From contig NC_092582.1 of NCBI RefSeq assembly GCF_037975245.1, forward strand, positions 9,621,001 to 9,685,000: a stretch of 64,000 nucleotides of DNA, written 5' to 3'. Positions 44,532 through 56,652 of the stretch are shown piece after piece. Within the stretch, counting starts at the first letter, position 1. Every line of letters begins with the position of its first letter. This stretch comes from Apostichopus japonicus (lineage: Eukaryota > Echinodermata > Holothuroidea > Aspidochirotida > Stichopodidae). Position numbers and translations under genes: made by a program. The notes below the pieces were generated by a model that was given only the letters and a program-made list of their open reading frames with translations, made no database searches and was not told where the DNA came from.

Positions 44532-45310
44532 TAGTAATGTCATTTATGCATACATACTACTGTACCGCATACTATACATACCACATGCAGTACTTTGCTA
44601 GCGGTTCTATATTTTGCTCATGATACCTTTGCCTATACACAAAAAGATGCATATACAGGGTATATACTTGATCAATTAAACTAGTGTGGGATTTGATGGA
44701 AACAGATTATCCGGTACAGAAAGTATCTTGTTGCATTCCTGAAGTAAAAAACAATATTAATATAAGTTCAAGGGCATTATGACTCATCTTCTTGGAAAAA
44801 TGTACTAGTCTAGATACTTCCAAATAATATAAAACAAAACTGTTATCAAATTGCTTATCCACAAAGAGAGCCTGTTTAAGAGAATGTGTAAATTTTAGTG
44901 GCCTGATGTTTCGATCTAAGTCTAGAAACTTGTTAACAACTTAACACACATGCATAGTGGCATATAAGAAGCATTGAACATGACACACACACACCCACGA
45001 ACAAACAAAGGAATGCAAACACACTATTTTCAACTTGCTATATCCATTCGTTGTGGCATTGTTTTGACATCAATTGTTATTTCAGCAAAATTTTTAATTG
45101 ATGCATGGGGCTCTCGATCCTGCTAAACTCAAAATTAATACCTGTACAGGGTACAGTTGATATCTCTAAAGTACAATAGTTCCTGGGAAACTCGACAAGT
45201 TGCACTGGCTTTGAATGCAGATTGGAATGGTACCATAACGGGAGTTGATAATTATAATATTTACTACTTAAGTTTGTCTTGTACTGTAATTTTTAAAACA
45301 AAAGACAAGA
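44532..45310. other. Mostly unique DNA with a CCTGATGTTTCGATC relic
   Basis: At about 44850-44950, GCTTATCCACAAAGAGAGCCTG and TGGCCTGATGTTTCGATCT match the sequence leading into the hairpin at 62470-62540. No gene is seen. Confidence 0.5.
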
Positions 45311-45706
45311 CTTTGATTTGATTTGATTTATTTTGTTTTTTCACGTGCAAATATGCAATGTGAAAGGAAGTCTTCTATAATAGCTTAACAATGTAGAAGA
45401 CTCCCTGAAGAAAGAAAAGAGAAGAAAAATGATATACCAAATTAAACGTTTCGACAATAAATCAATTATATGATATATATTTTGAAATATATTTTTGAAG
45501 TCACCAGTCAAGAGTAATTGTTTTAAGCACCTTACTGTAAAGTTCTGTTCTTTTCTAAAGCACTTTTTACATTCGGTTAAACTGCATAAATAAGTGGAAC
45601 ATTGAACTAATCCTTTGTTTTTCTTTATGACAGCTGGGCATTCCATGATCAATGTCCTATTCTCTGGCAGGATCAATTTACTAGATGAGCATTCCTTGAA
45701 CACTTG
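45311..45706 (-). repeat. Probable LINE 3' fragment with (AAATC)n tail
   Basis: Read on the minus strand, a 120-codon frame ends near 45341 and is followed by AAAATAAATCAAATCAAATC, a pentamer tail typical of 5'-truncated LINEs. The frame has a cysteine-rich start (ECPAVIKKNKGLVQC) but no confident domain. The assignment rests on the tail. Confidence 0.35.
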
Positions 45707-46605
45707 TATTTAAATAAACTAATTTAATTTGCATTTAATCTCTGCGTATAACATCACACCTACTTAGCAATGATACTGTACAGTACATCAGTGATTTCCT
45801 AATCATGCAGTTTTCTCTCTTAATTAGCAGCTCGTTAATGAGCATCACAGACAGGGAAGTAACTAATGGACATGGAAAATTAGCCTGTTTAATGAAAATT
45901 TCTTGAAAATTCTCTGAATATGAATAAGATATGCATGAAACATATGTTATATATAAATATATACGAAATGTTTGGAAATAGCATACATATAATGAACTCC
46001 TTCCAAGCCAAATTATAATGACATATCAGCTTCTCCCTAGAACAGATGTAATTGTTACTGTTAATCCATTTCATTTTTTGCACAGCTATATAGTAATCCT
46101 ACTAACATGTACATGGAGTGTATGCCATGTATGGTATGGGGTATTGGGTTTACCCTTGATACTGCAACTCGGTCAATGGATCAAAATTACGCTTCCCTAC
46201 TGTACATGAGAGGGAAATCAACACTGTAATGATGGCAGATAAGGTTCAAAGCCACTGTTTACATACAGGTACTGTACATAACAGTATACAGTACGTATGT
46301 ACTGTAGTACACATATTTCTACCTGTAACTTCATTGTCTATTTTTGATTCAACCAAGAATAGATAAAAGAATGATCCTGATTTGTGTGCATGGTAAACAG
46401 CCAGCTTAAACTTTCTTAACAAACATATTTAATTGAGTCTATATGGGATCCCAATCATCTTGTGATAGCTACAGTCATATAGTGTTCAGATTATCTAATT
46501 GTATAAGATATTGAACTAAGAGAATTAACTTACTGTACTCTGTGTTTCTTTTATAGAAGTTGCAGCTGGATCACAGCAACATACTACACCCCAGGGCATA
46601 ATGAA
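45707..46605. other. Unique AT-rich stretch, no gene seen
   Basis: Nothing supportable was found. The AGTCTATATGGGATCCCAATCA and TCTTGTGATAGCTACAG words near 46435-46475 recur, diverged, near 47120-47165, so a weak repeat flanks the next MITE. Confidence 0.4.
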
Positions 46606-46609
46606 TTAA

Positions 46610-46985
46610 AGGCATTGAAGACTCGCCCCAAACCGCGTGCCGCGCTCTCTGAAAAAGTTAACTTTCCGTTGCTTGCAAGTCAAGTTTTTTCTTATCGCTA
46701 CAAAATTCAGACAGTAATTAAACGTGATACCTATTTTATATCTAGACCTGAGATGTCCATCGCTGTATCGTTTGTACACTGTGTTCAGTGTGTTGTGGGT
46801 ATTGACCGTAGCAGTACAGTATGTATTGACTGTACACTAGTGTCTAATTACCGACGGTAGCAAGCTGTGTGCATATTTTCTGGGATCGTTGGTGGTGTCT
46901 AACACTTCTGTCTAACACCTCTTTCGAAACTAGGTCAGATTACCGGCATGAGACGTTTCTTTTTTTGCGTGAGTCTTCACACCCT
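46610..46985 (-). mobile_element. TTAA MITE, family T1, copy 4 (376 bp)
   Basis: TTAA lies at 46606-46609 and 46986-46989. The ends are AGGCATTGAAGACTCGCC and GAGTCTTCACACCCT. It has the same orientation as copy 2. Confidence 0.92.
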
Positions 46986-48689
46986 TTAAAGTAGAACAAT
47001 AATGACAAAAAGAAAACCCAAATTTGTTTTCACAGAGAGTAGTTTACAGTTTACTAAGCAACATACTTTATTAGTTTTTTCAAATAGCACACTGGGAGGA
47101 ATTTTAACTTTCTTAACATAGAGTTTATGGGATATACAGTATCATCTTGTGATAGCTACAGAATCATAGTGTTAAATGTCTTCTAATTTTATATCATATT
47201 GAACTAAAAGAACTTTGGATGATTAGGTGTTCTTTGGATGATTAACTTGAAATGCAACTTCAAAAATTATTTGACAATTTGGTAGTGTTCAACTCAGACA
47301 TCACACACCTTAAATTTGTATTTCAAATTTCAATGTTTTTGATGAAAGTTGCAGCTGGTCATGCACTACTGTTCAAATTCCTCTATCACAGCATCCTGAG
47401 GTATAGTATGACACTGGTCAGTAACCATAGACGCCGGTCAGTAACCATAGATGCTATGGTTCATTCTGCCCGATGATTATAATTGTAAACTTCAAAAGAC
47501 CCTGGATCAGCGCATATATATGGCCAAGTTTATATTTTGTTGTTAACTAAGTGTATATCTATCTATTGGTTTATAGTCTAAATAGCTAGAGATTATATAT
47601 AATATAAACCCTACATTGTAATTTATCAGGTTGAAGTCGTGGAAATGCTTCTATATGCATATATACTATGGGACCTTTCCCCTTAGATGCTTTGTACCCA
47701 TATAGAACTGCATTTGAATTGTTATTATTTTTGTTTATGTAATGTGCTACGAAAGGTAGTAAGCAGATGACCCCCCCCCCCCCCCCCCGTCGCTCCCACA
47801 TCATATGTATCTTGTGAGTGGTTGTTACATCATAGTAATAAGAATCCCAACATAGGCTGGTTTAAAAATCCACAAGTCACATTTAACAAAGTAGAAACCC
47901 TTCTATTCATTAGAAGAGTCAGAAATACACTTTCCTTGGTTTTCCAAAGGAAAGGTCATATTGAGCATGAGAGAAATCCAACATTTGAACACAGACAAGT
48001 GGTTAGTCTTACACTAAGATATTCTGACTACAATGTAGCCCAATCACATTTGTTTAAATGGTAGCCTCATGGTTTCGGCTACAAGAGCAATCTTGCTAGC
48101 CCAACGCACTTTACAGCAGTGCACTTCTGGAAATGTCTGTGCAATACCATAAGAAATAGGCTAGACTGACTCAATGTTTTGTGCTCGAGCTTACAGTATA
48201 GATACACCCATTAAAAGACCATTGAATATCTCACACACATGATTTTGGTCTCCTCTCTTCCTCTTTGACTTTTGCCTTCAAGTTCAAAGGTCAAGGGAGG
48301 TTATTGCCCCTTTCCGGCTAGTTACGATGCTACATTTCAATTTTTTACATATGTTAGTACTGACTTCATCACAGTACGGTGCAGTAGAGTGCTGTGCAGT
48401 ACAGTAAACAGAGCTCAGTGCATGTTATCATCATAATGATTTTACAGGCAGACAAGGATCTAATGATCATCAGGATGCTCTTCGTGAGATGTTTAATTAA
48501 ACAAGAAAAATCGACAAGTTTAGTCAATATTTTACAGCATTTCCTCGGGTTGACTTGATTTGTAAAAATCGGGTGTTGTTGCTGTATATGAAAAAGTCGA
48601 CACATAATATTTTCTCTATGCATGGTATCCACTTGGGTGAAGTTTAAAAAATCTTAATTGGTTTGAATGACACAATTTGCACAAGGAAT

Positions 48690-48930
48690 TAACGGAGCTG
48701 TTGAAGCCTGAAAAGTGCTTCTATAAACTTCTACGGACATGTGTAAAACTATTTCAATTGCATCCTGGCATTCTCAAGAACATACTGCACCAAGAACATG
48801 ACATCCTGTATGCTCAAATTGCAGTACATATTAAGCCACTAACTGTAAAGAACCACAGCTGGAAATTTGATAAGAAATACAAAGACAATGTCCGCAGTAG
48901 GCTTGTCATGGGTTGGACAGGCAATAATAA
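48690..48930 (+). other. Duplicated coding-like block, copy 1
   Basis: An open stretch reads KELTELLKPEKCFYKLL, then HDILYAQIAVHIKPLTVKN, KFDKKYKDNVRSRLVMGW. The composition is protein-like and the frame is open, but I recognise no family. It abuts a retroelement tail (AATAATAATAATAAACAG). It may be a former exon or part of an unrecognised element. No clear splice sites were found. Confidence 0.25.
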
Positions 48931-49020
48931 TAATAAACAGTTCTATATATGGCGCAACTTACAATAAAGTCTCACCGCGCTCTACAATAGAAAGTGAAAG
49001 ATATGTACACAATATACAAT
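48930..49020 (-). repeat. LINE or SINE 3' end (GCGC tail family), first of two
   Basis: (AAT)n, ACAGTTCTATATATGGCGCA and CAATAAAGTCTCACCGCGCT match the elements at 35279 and 49866. The second copy is at about 49866-49960. Both were carried by the B/B' duplication. Confidence 0.6.
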
Positions 49021-49649
49021 AGGAGCAATAGCAATTTAGACCAAGAAAAATAGTGTCGTGTTATTGAAGCTTTAAGTGATGGGACAATATAGCGAGAAAC
49101 AATGGCGTAAACTCAAAAATAGCTTCAACCTATATTTATTATACTTCTATTTTATTTCCGTCTGTTATAAAATGTGGAAACTGATATATAGCCAATAAGC
49201 ACTGATTCAGGACCATCATTTCATTGGAGGACAGCGCATATGGCCAAGTTTATATTTTGTTGTTAATTAAGTGTTCTGTATATCTATCTATTGGTTTATA
49301 GATTATATTTATATATATATATATATATATAGATATATATAGATATATATATAATATAATCCCTACATTGTAATTTATCAGGTTGAAGTCGTGGAAATGC
49401 TTCTATATGCATATATACTACAGTGGAACTTCAAGTCCGTCCAGATACCAGATTCAGCCTAAATTTCAGATCTTGAAAATTAACATGATCCAACCGTTTT
49501 ATGGTAGAGAATCGTGGTGGAGGTGGTGTTGAGGGGGGGGGGTAGTTGGTGGTGGTGAAAATGAAAAAGTCTCCACATTATTTTTTTTTCTATGCATGGT
49601 ATCCACTTGGGTGAAGTTTAAAAAATCTATGACTTAATTTGCACAAGGA

Positions 49650-49865
49650 ATTAACCAAGCTGTTGAAGCCTGAAAAGTGCTTCTATAAGCTTCTACTGAT
49701 GTGTAAAACTATTTCAATTGCATCCTGGCATTCTCTAGAACATGATATCCTGTATGCTCAAATTGCAGTACATATTAAGCCACTAACTGTAAAGAACCAC
49801 AGCTGGAAATTCGATAAGAAATACAAAGACCATGTCCGCAGTAGGCTTGTCATGGGTTGGACAGG
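49650..49865 (+). other. Duplicated coding-like block, copy 2
   Basis: This is the counterpart in block B'. It lacks about 15-20 bases of copy 1 in the middle, which changes the frame for a short stretch before the HDILYAQIAVHIKP segment resumes in the main frame. The ends are nearly identical to copy 1. Confidence 0.25.
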
Positions 49866-50115
49866 CAATAATAATGATAAACAGTTCTTATATAGCGCAA
49901 CTTACAATAAAGTCTCGCCGCGCTGTACAAAAGAAAGTGAAAGATATGTACACAATATACAATAGGAGCAATAGCAATTTAGACCAAGAAAAATAGTGTC
50001 GTGTTTGAAGCTTTAAGTGATGGGACTACAGTATATAGCGAGAAACAATGGCATAAACTCAAAAATAGCTTCAAACTATATTTATTATACTTCTATTTTA
50101 TTTCCGTCTGTTATA

Positions 50116-51485
50116 AAATGTGGAAACTGATATAACCATGGAATAAGCACTAATTCAGGACTTTCATTTCACCATGAATTAGCTTTAAACTAGATGACAT
50201 TTGCACCTCATTCCTGATTTTAGGTATATATACATACCACTATGCTCTCATTGATCAAACTAAATTAAAGTACATGAACCTCAAATTCAAATACAAATTC
50301 ATATATTGGATCTCACACAATGATAATTAAATCCCCTTACATTTTCTTCACTGTAGTCTTGGTAGCAGGGTATCTTGTAAATATTGACTTCACTTTACAG
50401 CCAAAAAAAAAACAGCTCTCTTAATCCCACTGTTATCTGGGTCCTGTTATTAAACAATTATTTGAGTTATCTATGAGGATTAATTGATTCGATGATAACC
50501 AACGTGTAGGCCTAAGTGTACTTAATTTAACCCAGAGAGCTGCTACAGTGCTAGCAGCGATCCCTGTTTTCACCTTAGCCTTGGTTCAACTTACCACTTG
50601 TAAGTTGTAGGTAGACCAACTGTAATTTCTCTTTAAAATATAACTTTCAAATGTTCCAAAGAACAATTCCAATAAAAAACGGGTTATTTCCAAAGATCGT
50701 ACGCAACTCTTCGAAATCGAACGAACGAATGATTTCATCGAAGGGCACTCGAACAATTAACTCGAATTACTGTACACTCACTACAGGTGTGATTGAATTG
50801 TACTTGACGTAACAATTGACACAACAATATCCGATTGACGACCACTGATCTGTAACAGATTAGTGTTAATTAACGACCCGCGCGCCACGCGAGCGTACAT
50901 CCGAATTAAATGGTTGATAATGGCCATAATGAGGGCGACACTGATATATGAAAGGCAGAAGGGAAAAAGAAGAAGCTCAGATTTCCTTGTACTGTACTAC
51001 GTACGATTGGTGTTTGAGGAAGTGAACGAACCGTAGCACGAAGTTCGATATAAGCAAAATACTCATTCAGAAATCATTTCCATCATTTTAACTTTTATTC
51101 GAATGTAGCTAGGGTGTTACCAAATGTGCTGAGGCCGTCGGGAAGAAAGTCTGTTTTTTTTCTCGGAAGGTGATAGGCATGGGGAAGCAAATGCTCTCAA
51201 TGCATGTCCCACTCTTATGGTAACGGGAGAGGGAGAGTGACTTCGGGAACTACTCTGAGTGCCCCCCGCCCCATTATATCGGGAATAAATGAACACCATG
51301 TCTGTGGGAAAATTTGTCTACTCATCTATAAACAATAAAAAGATAAATTATCCTGGCTGACCATATTGCAGTGCAGGGTCATGAACTTATATATGGAAGT
51401 GGGACCCCGGGCCGCAGAAAAATACATCATATATTATTTTCTTTTTGTCTTAAGGACAATTTTATACCATTATCTAACAGAAGGC
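50116..51485. other. Mostly unique DNA, no gene seen
   Basis: A short CG-rich patch (ACGACCCGCGCGCCACGCGAG) lies near 50873-50893. No exon or repeat copy was recognised. Confidence 0.4.
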
Positions 51486-51489
51486 AGTG

Positions 51490-51893
51490 ATAGATCAGGT
51501 GCCTAGCGAGGAATTTGGCAGGGGGGGGGGGGCGAATCATGTAGGCAAAGTATCTCAGCGTAGCGGCAAGAAAATTTTGGCCGAAAATGCCTCCCAGATC
51601 GCTGGAAATGGCACTTCCCAGGCCTGGTAAGTTGCATCTTGGCATTTTCTATTTTGAAATTACTAGCGATATCATAAAAAAAAATAAAAAAATATGCTCA
51701 AGGGGGGGGGGGGGGCATATAGCTATGATGGGATTTTTATACCGTATGCGTTGCAATATGCTGTTTGCTTCAATGTCCAGGGTCCAAATGGTTGGTTCCA
51801 GCATGTTGAGCAAACGGATCTCAGCTGCCGGCCAGCCATTTGTGTTATATTTGCACAGATGTACACGGTAGTCTGTAGGCCTATACCTACTCA
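51490..51893. mobile_element. Relic hAT-type MITE material
   Basis: G runs (51522-51533, 51704-51716) flank a partial shared core (about 51545-51620: TATCTCAGCGTAGCGGCAAG, then AGATCGCTGGAAATGGCACT). No complete terminal repeats or target duplication can be read. Confidence 0.55.
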
Positions 51894-52567
51894 CAAGGGC
51901 GGCGGAAGCATTTTTAATCGGGGGGGGGGGGGGGCACCGACATCGAAGGGCACTTTGCAGAAATTCGATTGGACTGATGCAGCCTTATATTTAGTACCCT
52001 TATTAACTCTTATTGTATTATCTTATTTGCGTATACACATCACTCCATCAACGCCCCCCCCCCCCCCTCAGGGAAAATATGAAATATATATATATATATA
52101 TATATATACTATAGTTGCAATATCCAATGTGCAAATTGGGAAACAAGGAACAAGTTTTCTTTTGAGACAAAATGAGGTGAAATCATGCTAGTTGCTAATG
52201 TAGGAATCTTCCGAATTAGAGTTTATTTCTTGTCAATTTCTTACAATTTTTTCCATTCGAAATAGCTTTGAGTTTGACCCTCAGAAATTCATTAAAAGTC
52301 AGGGGCGTAGCCAGGATTTGCAAAGTTGTTTGCACGACTATCTGAGCGGAGCGCCACCATCAGTTGGCGCGGAGCGTACAAGAAAATTTTTGGTTTTACA
52401 AACCCCTCAGATGGCTGGAAACGGCCCTTCCCGAGTGTTCATTCTGGTTCCCTGGCCTCTTGCTAACTTGAGACACCTCAATTTTTATGTAGAAAAATGG
52501 CACATTTTTAACCTGAGGAAAAGTGGGGGGCACGTGCCCCCTGTGCCCCCCGGTTCCGCCGCCCTTG
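51894..52567. mobile_element. hAT-type MITE, family D (674 bp)
   Basis: The ends are CAAGGGCGGCGGAA and GTTCCGCCGCCCTTG, inverted. A perfect 8-bp duplication CCTACTCA flanks them (51886-51893 and 52568-52575). The right half has an internal terminus-like CAGGGGCGTAGCCAGG (about 52300) followed by the shared core (52335-52440), so a second element may lie inside. An AT run covers about 52084-52108. The 165- and 86-aa frames are translations. Confidence 0.9.
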
Positions 52568-52575
52568 CCTACTCA

Positions 52576-52943
52576 TAATGATGAAATATAATAGTACATA
52601 TCACCCCCCCCCCCTCCCCATTGCTAAAACGTTCCGCATGTCGTATTAACGTGATTGTGAAAACCAGCTAGTCATATAAAATAAATATCAATTTAGCTTA
52701 GTTTAGTTAAGTAAAATAATCAGGAGGGTCATTAAGTCCCGGCCATTAAGTCCTTTTACAATTGGGCGTTCCAAACCATTAAAGGCATTGGCACCCTAGC
52801 CTAAGGACAACCGACTCAGTCAAATCACTCCATTCGTCACAGCCCTCTGGTGTTTCCGAAGATTAATCGGATACAAAAACAGACAAGGGAGAACGTACAG
52901 AAGAAAAGCCTACACCAGCATCGCATTCGCTGATTGATCTACC
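52576..52943. other. Short unique interval between MITEs
   Basis: No gene is supported. GGTCATTAAGTCCCGGCCATTAAGTCC is a tiny internal repeat near 52728-52754. Confidence 0.4.
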
Positions 52944-52948
52944 GGACA

Positions 52949-54291
52949 CAGGGGCGTATCCAGGATTTTCCAATAGGGGGGGCGTCAGGCATGAATGATC
53001 GCCGTCCTGGGGATGGGTCTAAGGGGAGGGGTGTACAATTTTTGCTTTCGAAGAAGGGCTGAAATACAAAATTGTGTCATATGCATGGGCGGCGATCCGT
53101 ACTTCCGAGTGGGGGGGGGGGATATGACCTTGTTGACTATCTGAGCGTAGCGCCACCATGAGTTGGCGCGAAGCGTACAAGAAAATTTTGGGATTAACAA
53201 ACCCTCTAGATGGCCGGAAACGGCACTTCCCGAGGTTTCCAAGCGGCATATACCCAACTTTAAAATAGGGATGTCATGTCCGAAATATCTCATAATCAGG
53301 ATCCAAAATACTTTTTTTTTAATTTCGGGTGTTATTTTGGGAAAATTGCCCCTGTCAATCTTGTTTCAGGCGCAACGTTAGAATGTTCGAGAGCTCTTTT
53401 ATATTATTCGATGAAGAAAATGGCCTTATGCAGGCTATTATAGGCCTATACACATGCAATACACAATTACACATAGTTACATTCCTAGGTACCGATTGCT
53501 AGGGCATCCAGGTGAAACGTGTATTAAGCATTACCCTGGTTACATGAGATTCTCAGCTGTTCGAGGGAACATGTACGTGTGTAGGCCTTCTATAGGGCCT
53601 ATATGAATACTATGAGGGTGCATATATGTACTATATCAATACCGTGGGCGCAATAATACATTTTGTTGTTATAGGGCCAATGAAGCCTTCAGTCAACTAT
53701 TTTTGCTTTATAAGACGCTTTATTTGAAAAGATCACACTGCGTTTATGGTAGGCGAGAAATGAAGCTAAAAAAGAGCCGTACATTAACGAAGATGCATAA
53801 ATGTAGGCATGAAAATATTCTTATCCCTGGCATTTGGTGGGGGGGGGGGGATATGGTGCATTACATCCCCTCCACCCATTTTCATGGGGGGATTTTCATG
53901 GGGGGGATATATCCCCCCTCCACCCAGGATCGCCGCCCATGGCCATATGTGATCCATTTTTCGACCTTAATAATAAGCAACATTTCCAGTAAATATGGAC
54001 ACAAAATGCACAATTTAGTATGGCTGGCATGTCACTTAGTGTTTATAGTGATAATACAAACTCAATTACCATCTGTTTCTAAAACTATTATGCCGCCGAA
54101 CTTCGCCAGAACCTTTTTTTGGCAAACAAAAAATAAAGCATACGGGAGGGGGGGGGGGGTTGAGCGATCACCGACATCTCACATAAAGGTCGTCATCAAT
54201 TTTTTTTTTTTTTTTTTGCTAAACATTTTTTTTTTGGTGACGGCCAATAGGGGGGGCGCGCGCCTGTTGCGCCCCCCTGGATACGCCCCTG
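52949..54291. mobile_element. hAT-type MITE, family A, copy 2 (1343 bp, inverted)
   Basis: It is the reverse complement of the element at 2460-3796 with near-full-length identity. The ends are CAGGGGCGTATCCAGG. GGACA is duplicated on both sides (52944-52948 and 54292-54296), only 5 bp, so either the duplication has decayed or this transposase gives variable lengths. The shared core is at about 53135-53250. The 205-aa frame is a repeat translation. Confidence 0.92.
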
Positions 54292-54296
54292 GGACA

Positions 54297-54880
54297 CTTC
54301 TATTGATAATGACGGTATAGCACGGTATAGCGCCTTTTATCTAGTGTATAACACCAGTTCGCAATGCATAAATATGCGGTATAGCAGTGTTTTTACGCGC
54401 AATTCGTGAATCTGTTTATGAGGACCAAAGTTGTAAGTGTTTTTCATTGATTTATATATTCTAACCATCATGAAAAGAATCACGAAGGCATTCTTTCCAT
54501 GCATGGCCAACCTATGAGGCTTTCCGTTTTTCCCTCAGATCGCGACACTAACGCCAGTATTGTAAGTACAGGTTTCCCCGTTGACTTTGGGCGTTGCATC
54601 CTGTCTGGGGCCTTGGCCCCTTTTTTCGGGGAATCAGGATATACTTCTGCCTTCCCCGAGCATGCCTGGGTGTCCCATCCTTTCCGCGGGACCCGTGTGG
54701 TTCGTTTGCGCCATTTCCCGGCCTCCCCGCCCTCATCTGGCCTAGTAGGACTCAGTTTAGGCAGGCCGTTCCCGCGGATTTTTCATATGACACATGTGAA
54801 CTGCTATTTCATGCAATCTGGGAGGAATATTTTTCAATAATTTTCAATAATGATGACGGCAAGTAGGCTAAATGTGACTA
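54297..54880. other. Interval with a GC-rich, CpG-containing patch
   Basis: About 54530-54780 is markedly richer in G and C than its surroundings (TTTCCGCGGGACCCGTGTGG, CCCGCGGATTT) and is not part of any repeat seen here. Overlapping frames of 113, 90 and 62 aa cross it without a recognisable domain. Confidence 0.45.
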
Positions 54881-55090
54881 CTCTGGCATGGCAGGGGTCT
54901 TGTTTTCAAGCATTGGAAGTGCCATTTCCTGCAATCTGGAAGGCATTTTTTCAAAATTTTCTCCAGTACGATAAGCGCCAAATATGGTGGCGAGAAGCGT
55001 AGTTTGACCTACCACGTCCCCCCGATAATTATGATAGATGGCCACACTCTGATCTGCCGTACAAATCCCAAATAGCTTCCGACGCCCCTG
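54881..55090. mobile_element. Relic hAT-type MITE end
   Basis: A right terminus CCGACGCCCCTG ends at about 55090. A degraded shared core lies at 54908-55005 (GAAGTGCCATTTCCTGCAAT, then GCGCCAAATATGGTGGCG). The left end is not identifiable. Confidence 0.5.
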
Positions 55091-55837
55091 ATTATGGACC
55101 AATTTATAGCTTTAAATATGCCTCAGATTTCATCATTCACGTCTACAAAATATTCTTGGCCTCGGCCACATCTTTTTCAAATCCTGAATTCGTTGATATC
55201 CTACGTCTAAAGGTTTGCGGACCACTGAGATATCGCATATCCTATAATATAGCGATTTCTCACGGCATTAAAATAACACTTAAAAAAAATAGAGGACGCT
55301 ATTCTAAAAAGCGGTGTATGATGAGGGACGAAATAATTTATATATTTACTCTGACATGTAATTCACTATTCAGCTCCATTACAGTCAACAATAAGAGTTT
55401 GCAAATAATTGAGGTTTCCCTAAAACGGCCTTTATCCGATATTGATGTTCTTTCCTTCTTGAATCAAGTCGTTTCATTGATAAGAATTTATGCGCTAAAT
55501 ATAAGGGCCCCCACAGTTGCCCCCCACCCCCCCCCCCCGTTCGTGCTACAAGAGTCCTTGGTGTAATGTTTAGATTAAGTTGATAGTCTTATCGCCTATC
55601 ATAGAGGGTGATTTTATCTGCTTATATGGCAGAGCCCTGTATATGGTTTAGTGGTGTGCACAGGATTTGTAAGGGTGGGGAGAAGGGGATTACAAAATTT
55701 CGCAACTGATTTAGGTTGGGGCATATTTGGGAATGACTAGAGGTGGATCCAGGATTTTACTAATGGGATTGGGGAGCCATTGGGTCTTTTAAGCCCACTT
55801 TCATTAAAACTGTTAGAGGCAGGGGGTGTACCGTATA
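55091..55837. other. Interval with an open 136-codon frame
   Basis: A plus-strand frame (55156-55566) contains FVDILRLKVCGPLRYRISYN and ends in a proline run coded by a C tract. It is not recognised, has no clear start context, and lies among MITE relics. The AGAGGTGGATCCAGGATTTT word near 55740 looks like another degraded element end. Confidence 0.35.
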
Positions 55838-55845
55838 CCTAGGAG

Positions 55846-56644
55846 CAGTGGCGGCGGAACCAGGGGGCTTGGGGGCGCTCAGCCCCCCAATGAAAAAGTT
55901 GAGGGGGCAAATGCATGATAAGCCCCCCCCCCCCATATTTACCAAGGCTCCGAAACGTGCATCTGCCCATTTTTCAATGCATACTTGTCGATCTGTCCGA
56001 TGCACACGTATACTATATAGGTGTAATAAGTTTGGAAATACTGGGGGACCCTCGGCCCTTCCCCTGGCTATAGACCACATTGTCACCCCAACTGCGTCTT
56101 CACGCCCCGTGAAAAGTGGAAGCAGTGAGTGTGAGTACCGGTAAGCGCAACACAACTTCGTCTTAGGCCAATGACTTGCCTCATTTCAGCCAGTTCTCCA
56201 ACATCCCCTGAAGGATATATCCTTCTGTGCAACTGCACATGGTTTTGGAATTACCCATTTGTTGACATTAAGAAATGCTTTCTGTTTTTTCTTATGCCAT
56301 TTATTTAATTATTGCATTTAATTGCAAGTAGTAATTTACTACACTCAAAAACGTCTTTGCGAGTACACTACGAGTAATAGCTACTCTCTTAAAACACCAT
56401 TGAATATACAAATTATGTTTTTACAGATTTTTACGTGCAATCTGAGAAATTGCAGACTTGAGATCCATAATTTAGGGCTAGGTATTCGCAGCATAAAACA
56501 CTTGGGAAGTGCCGTTTCCGGCCATCTGGGGGTTTGTAAAACCCAAAATTTTCTTGTATGCTCCGCGCCAAACGATGGTGGCGCTCCGCTTAGATAGTCT
56601 CCATACATTAGCCCCCCAATAATTTTCCCGTTCCGCTGCGCCTG
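55846..56644. mobile_element. hAT-type MITE, family C, copy 2 (799 bp)
   Basis: It is the inverted counterpart of 16342-17425 without the nested family B insertion. The ends are CAGTGGCGGCGGAACC and, inverted, CAGGCGCAGCGGAACGG. The flanks CCTAGGAG (55838-55845) and CCCAGGAG (56645-56652) give an 8-bp duplication with one mismatch. It has about 120 bp (56215-56335) absent from copy 1 at the nested site. The shared core is at about 56500-56600. Confidence 0.92.
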
Positions 56645-56652
56645 CCCAGGAG

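Larger units (their letters stand above)
47505..50115. repeat. Segmental duplication in A-B-A'-B' order
   Basis: Block A (47508-47672) recurs as A' (49235-49424), sharing GGCCAAGTTTATATTTTGTT and GTGGAAATGCTTCTATATGC. Block B (about 48590-49135) recurs as B' (about 49560-50115), sharing CTATGCATGGTATCCACTTG and GAACCACAGCTGGAAATT. The A-B gap is about 900 bp but the A'-B' gap only about 130 bp, so one interval gained or lost DNA after duplication. A C(20) run (about 47771-47790) lies in the longer gap, and a TA microsatellite (about 49310-49355) in A'. Confidence 0.85.

Noticed and set aside
50873-50893. CG-rich patch considered as a promoter
   Set aside because: It is only about 20 bp long, with no conserved promoter motif and no downstream exon.
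53703-54320. 205-aa plus-strand frame, matched by a 174-aa minus-strand frame at 2593-3117
   Set aside because: The same peptide occurs because the DNA is the same hAT-type MITE in opposite orientation. It has no transposase motif and its ends run into G/C tracts.
55156-55566. 136-aa plus-strand frame
   Set aside because: No domain is recognised, the N-terminus is uncertain, and the C-terminal prolines come from a C tract. It is kept only as a note in the interval description.
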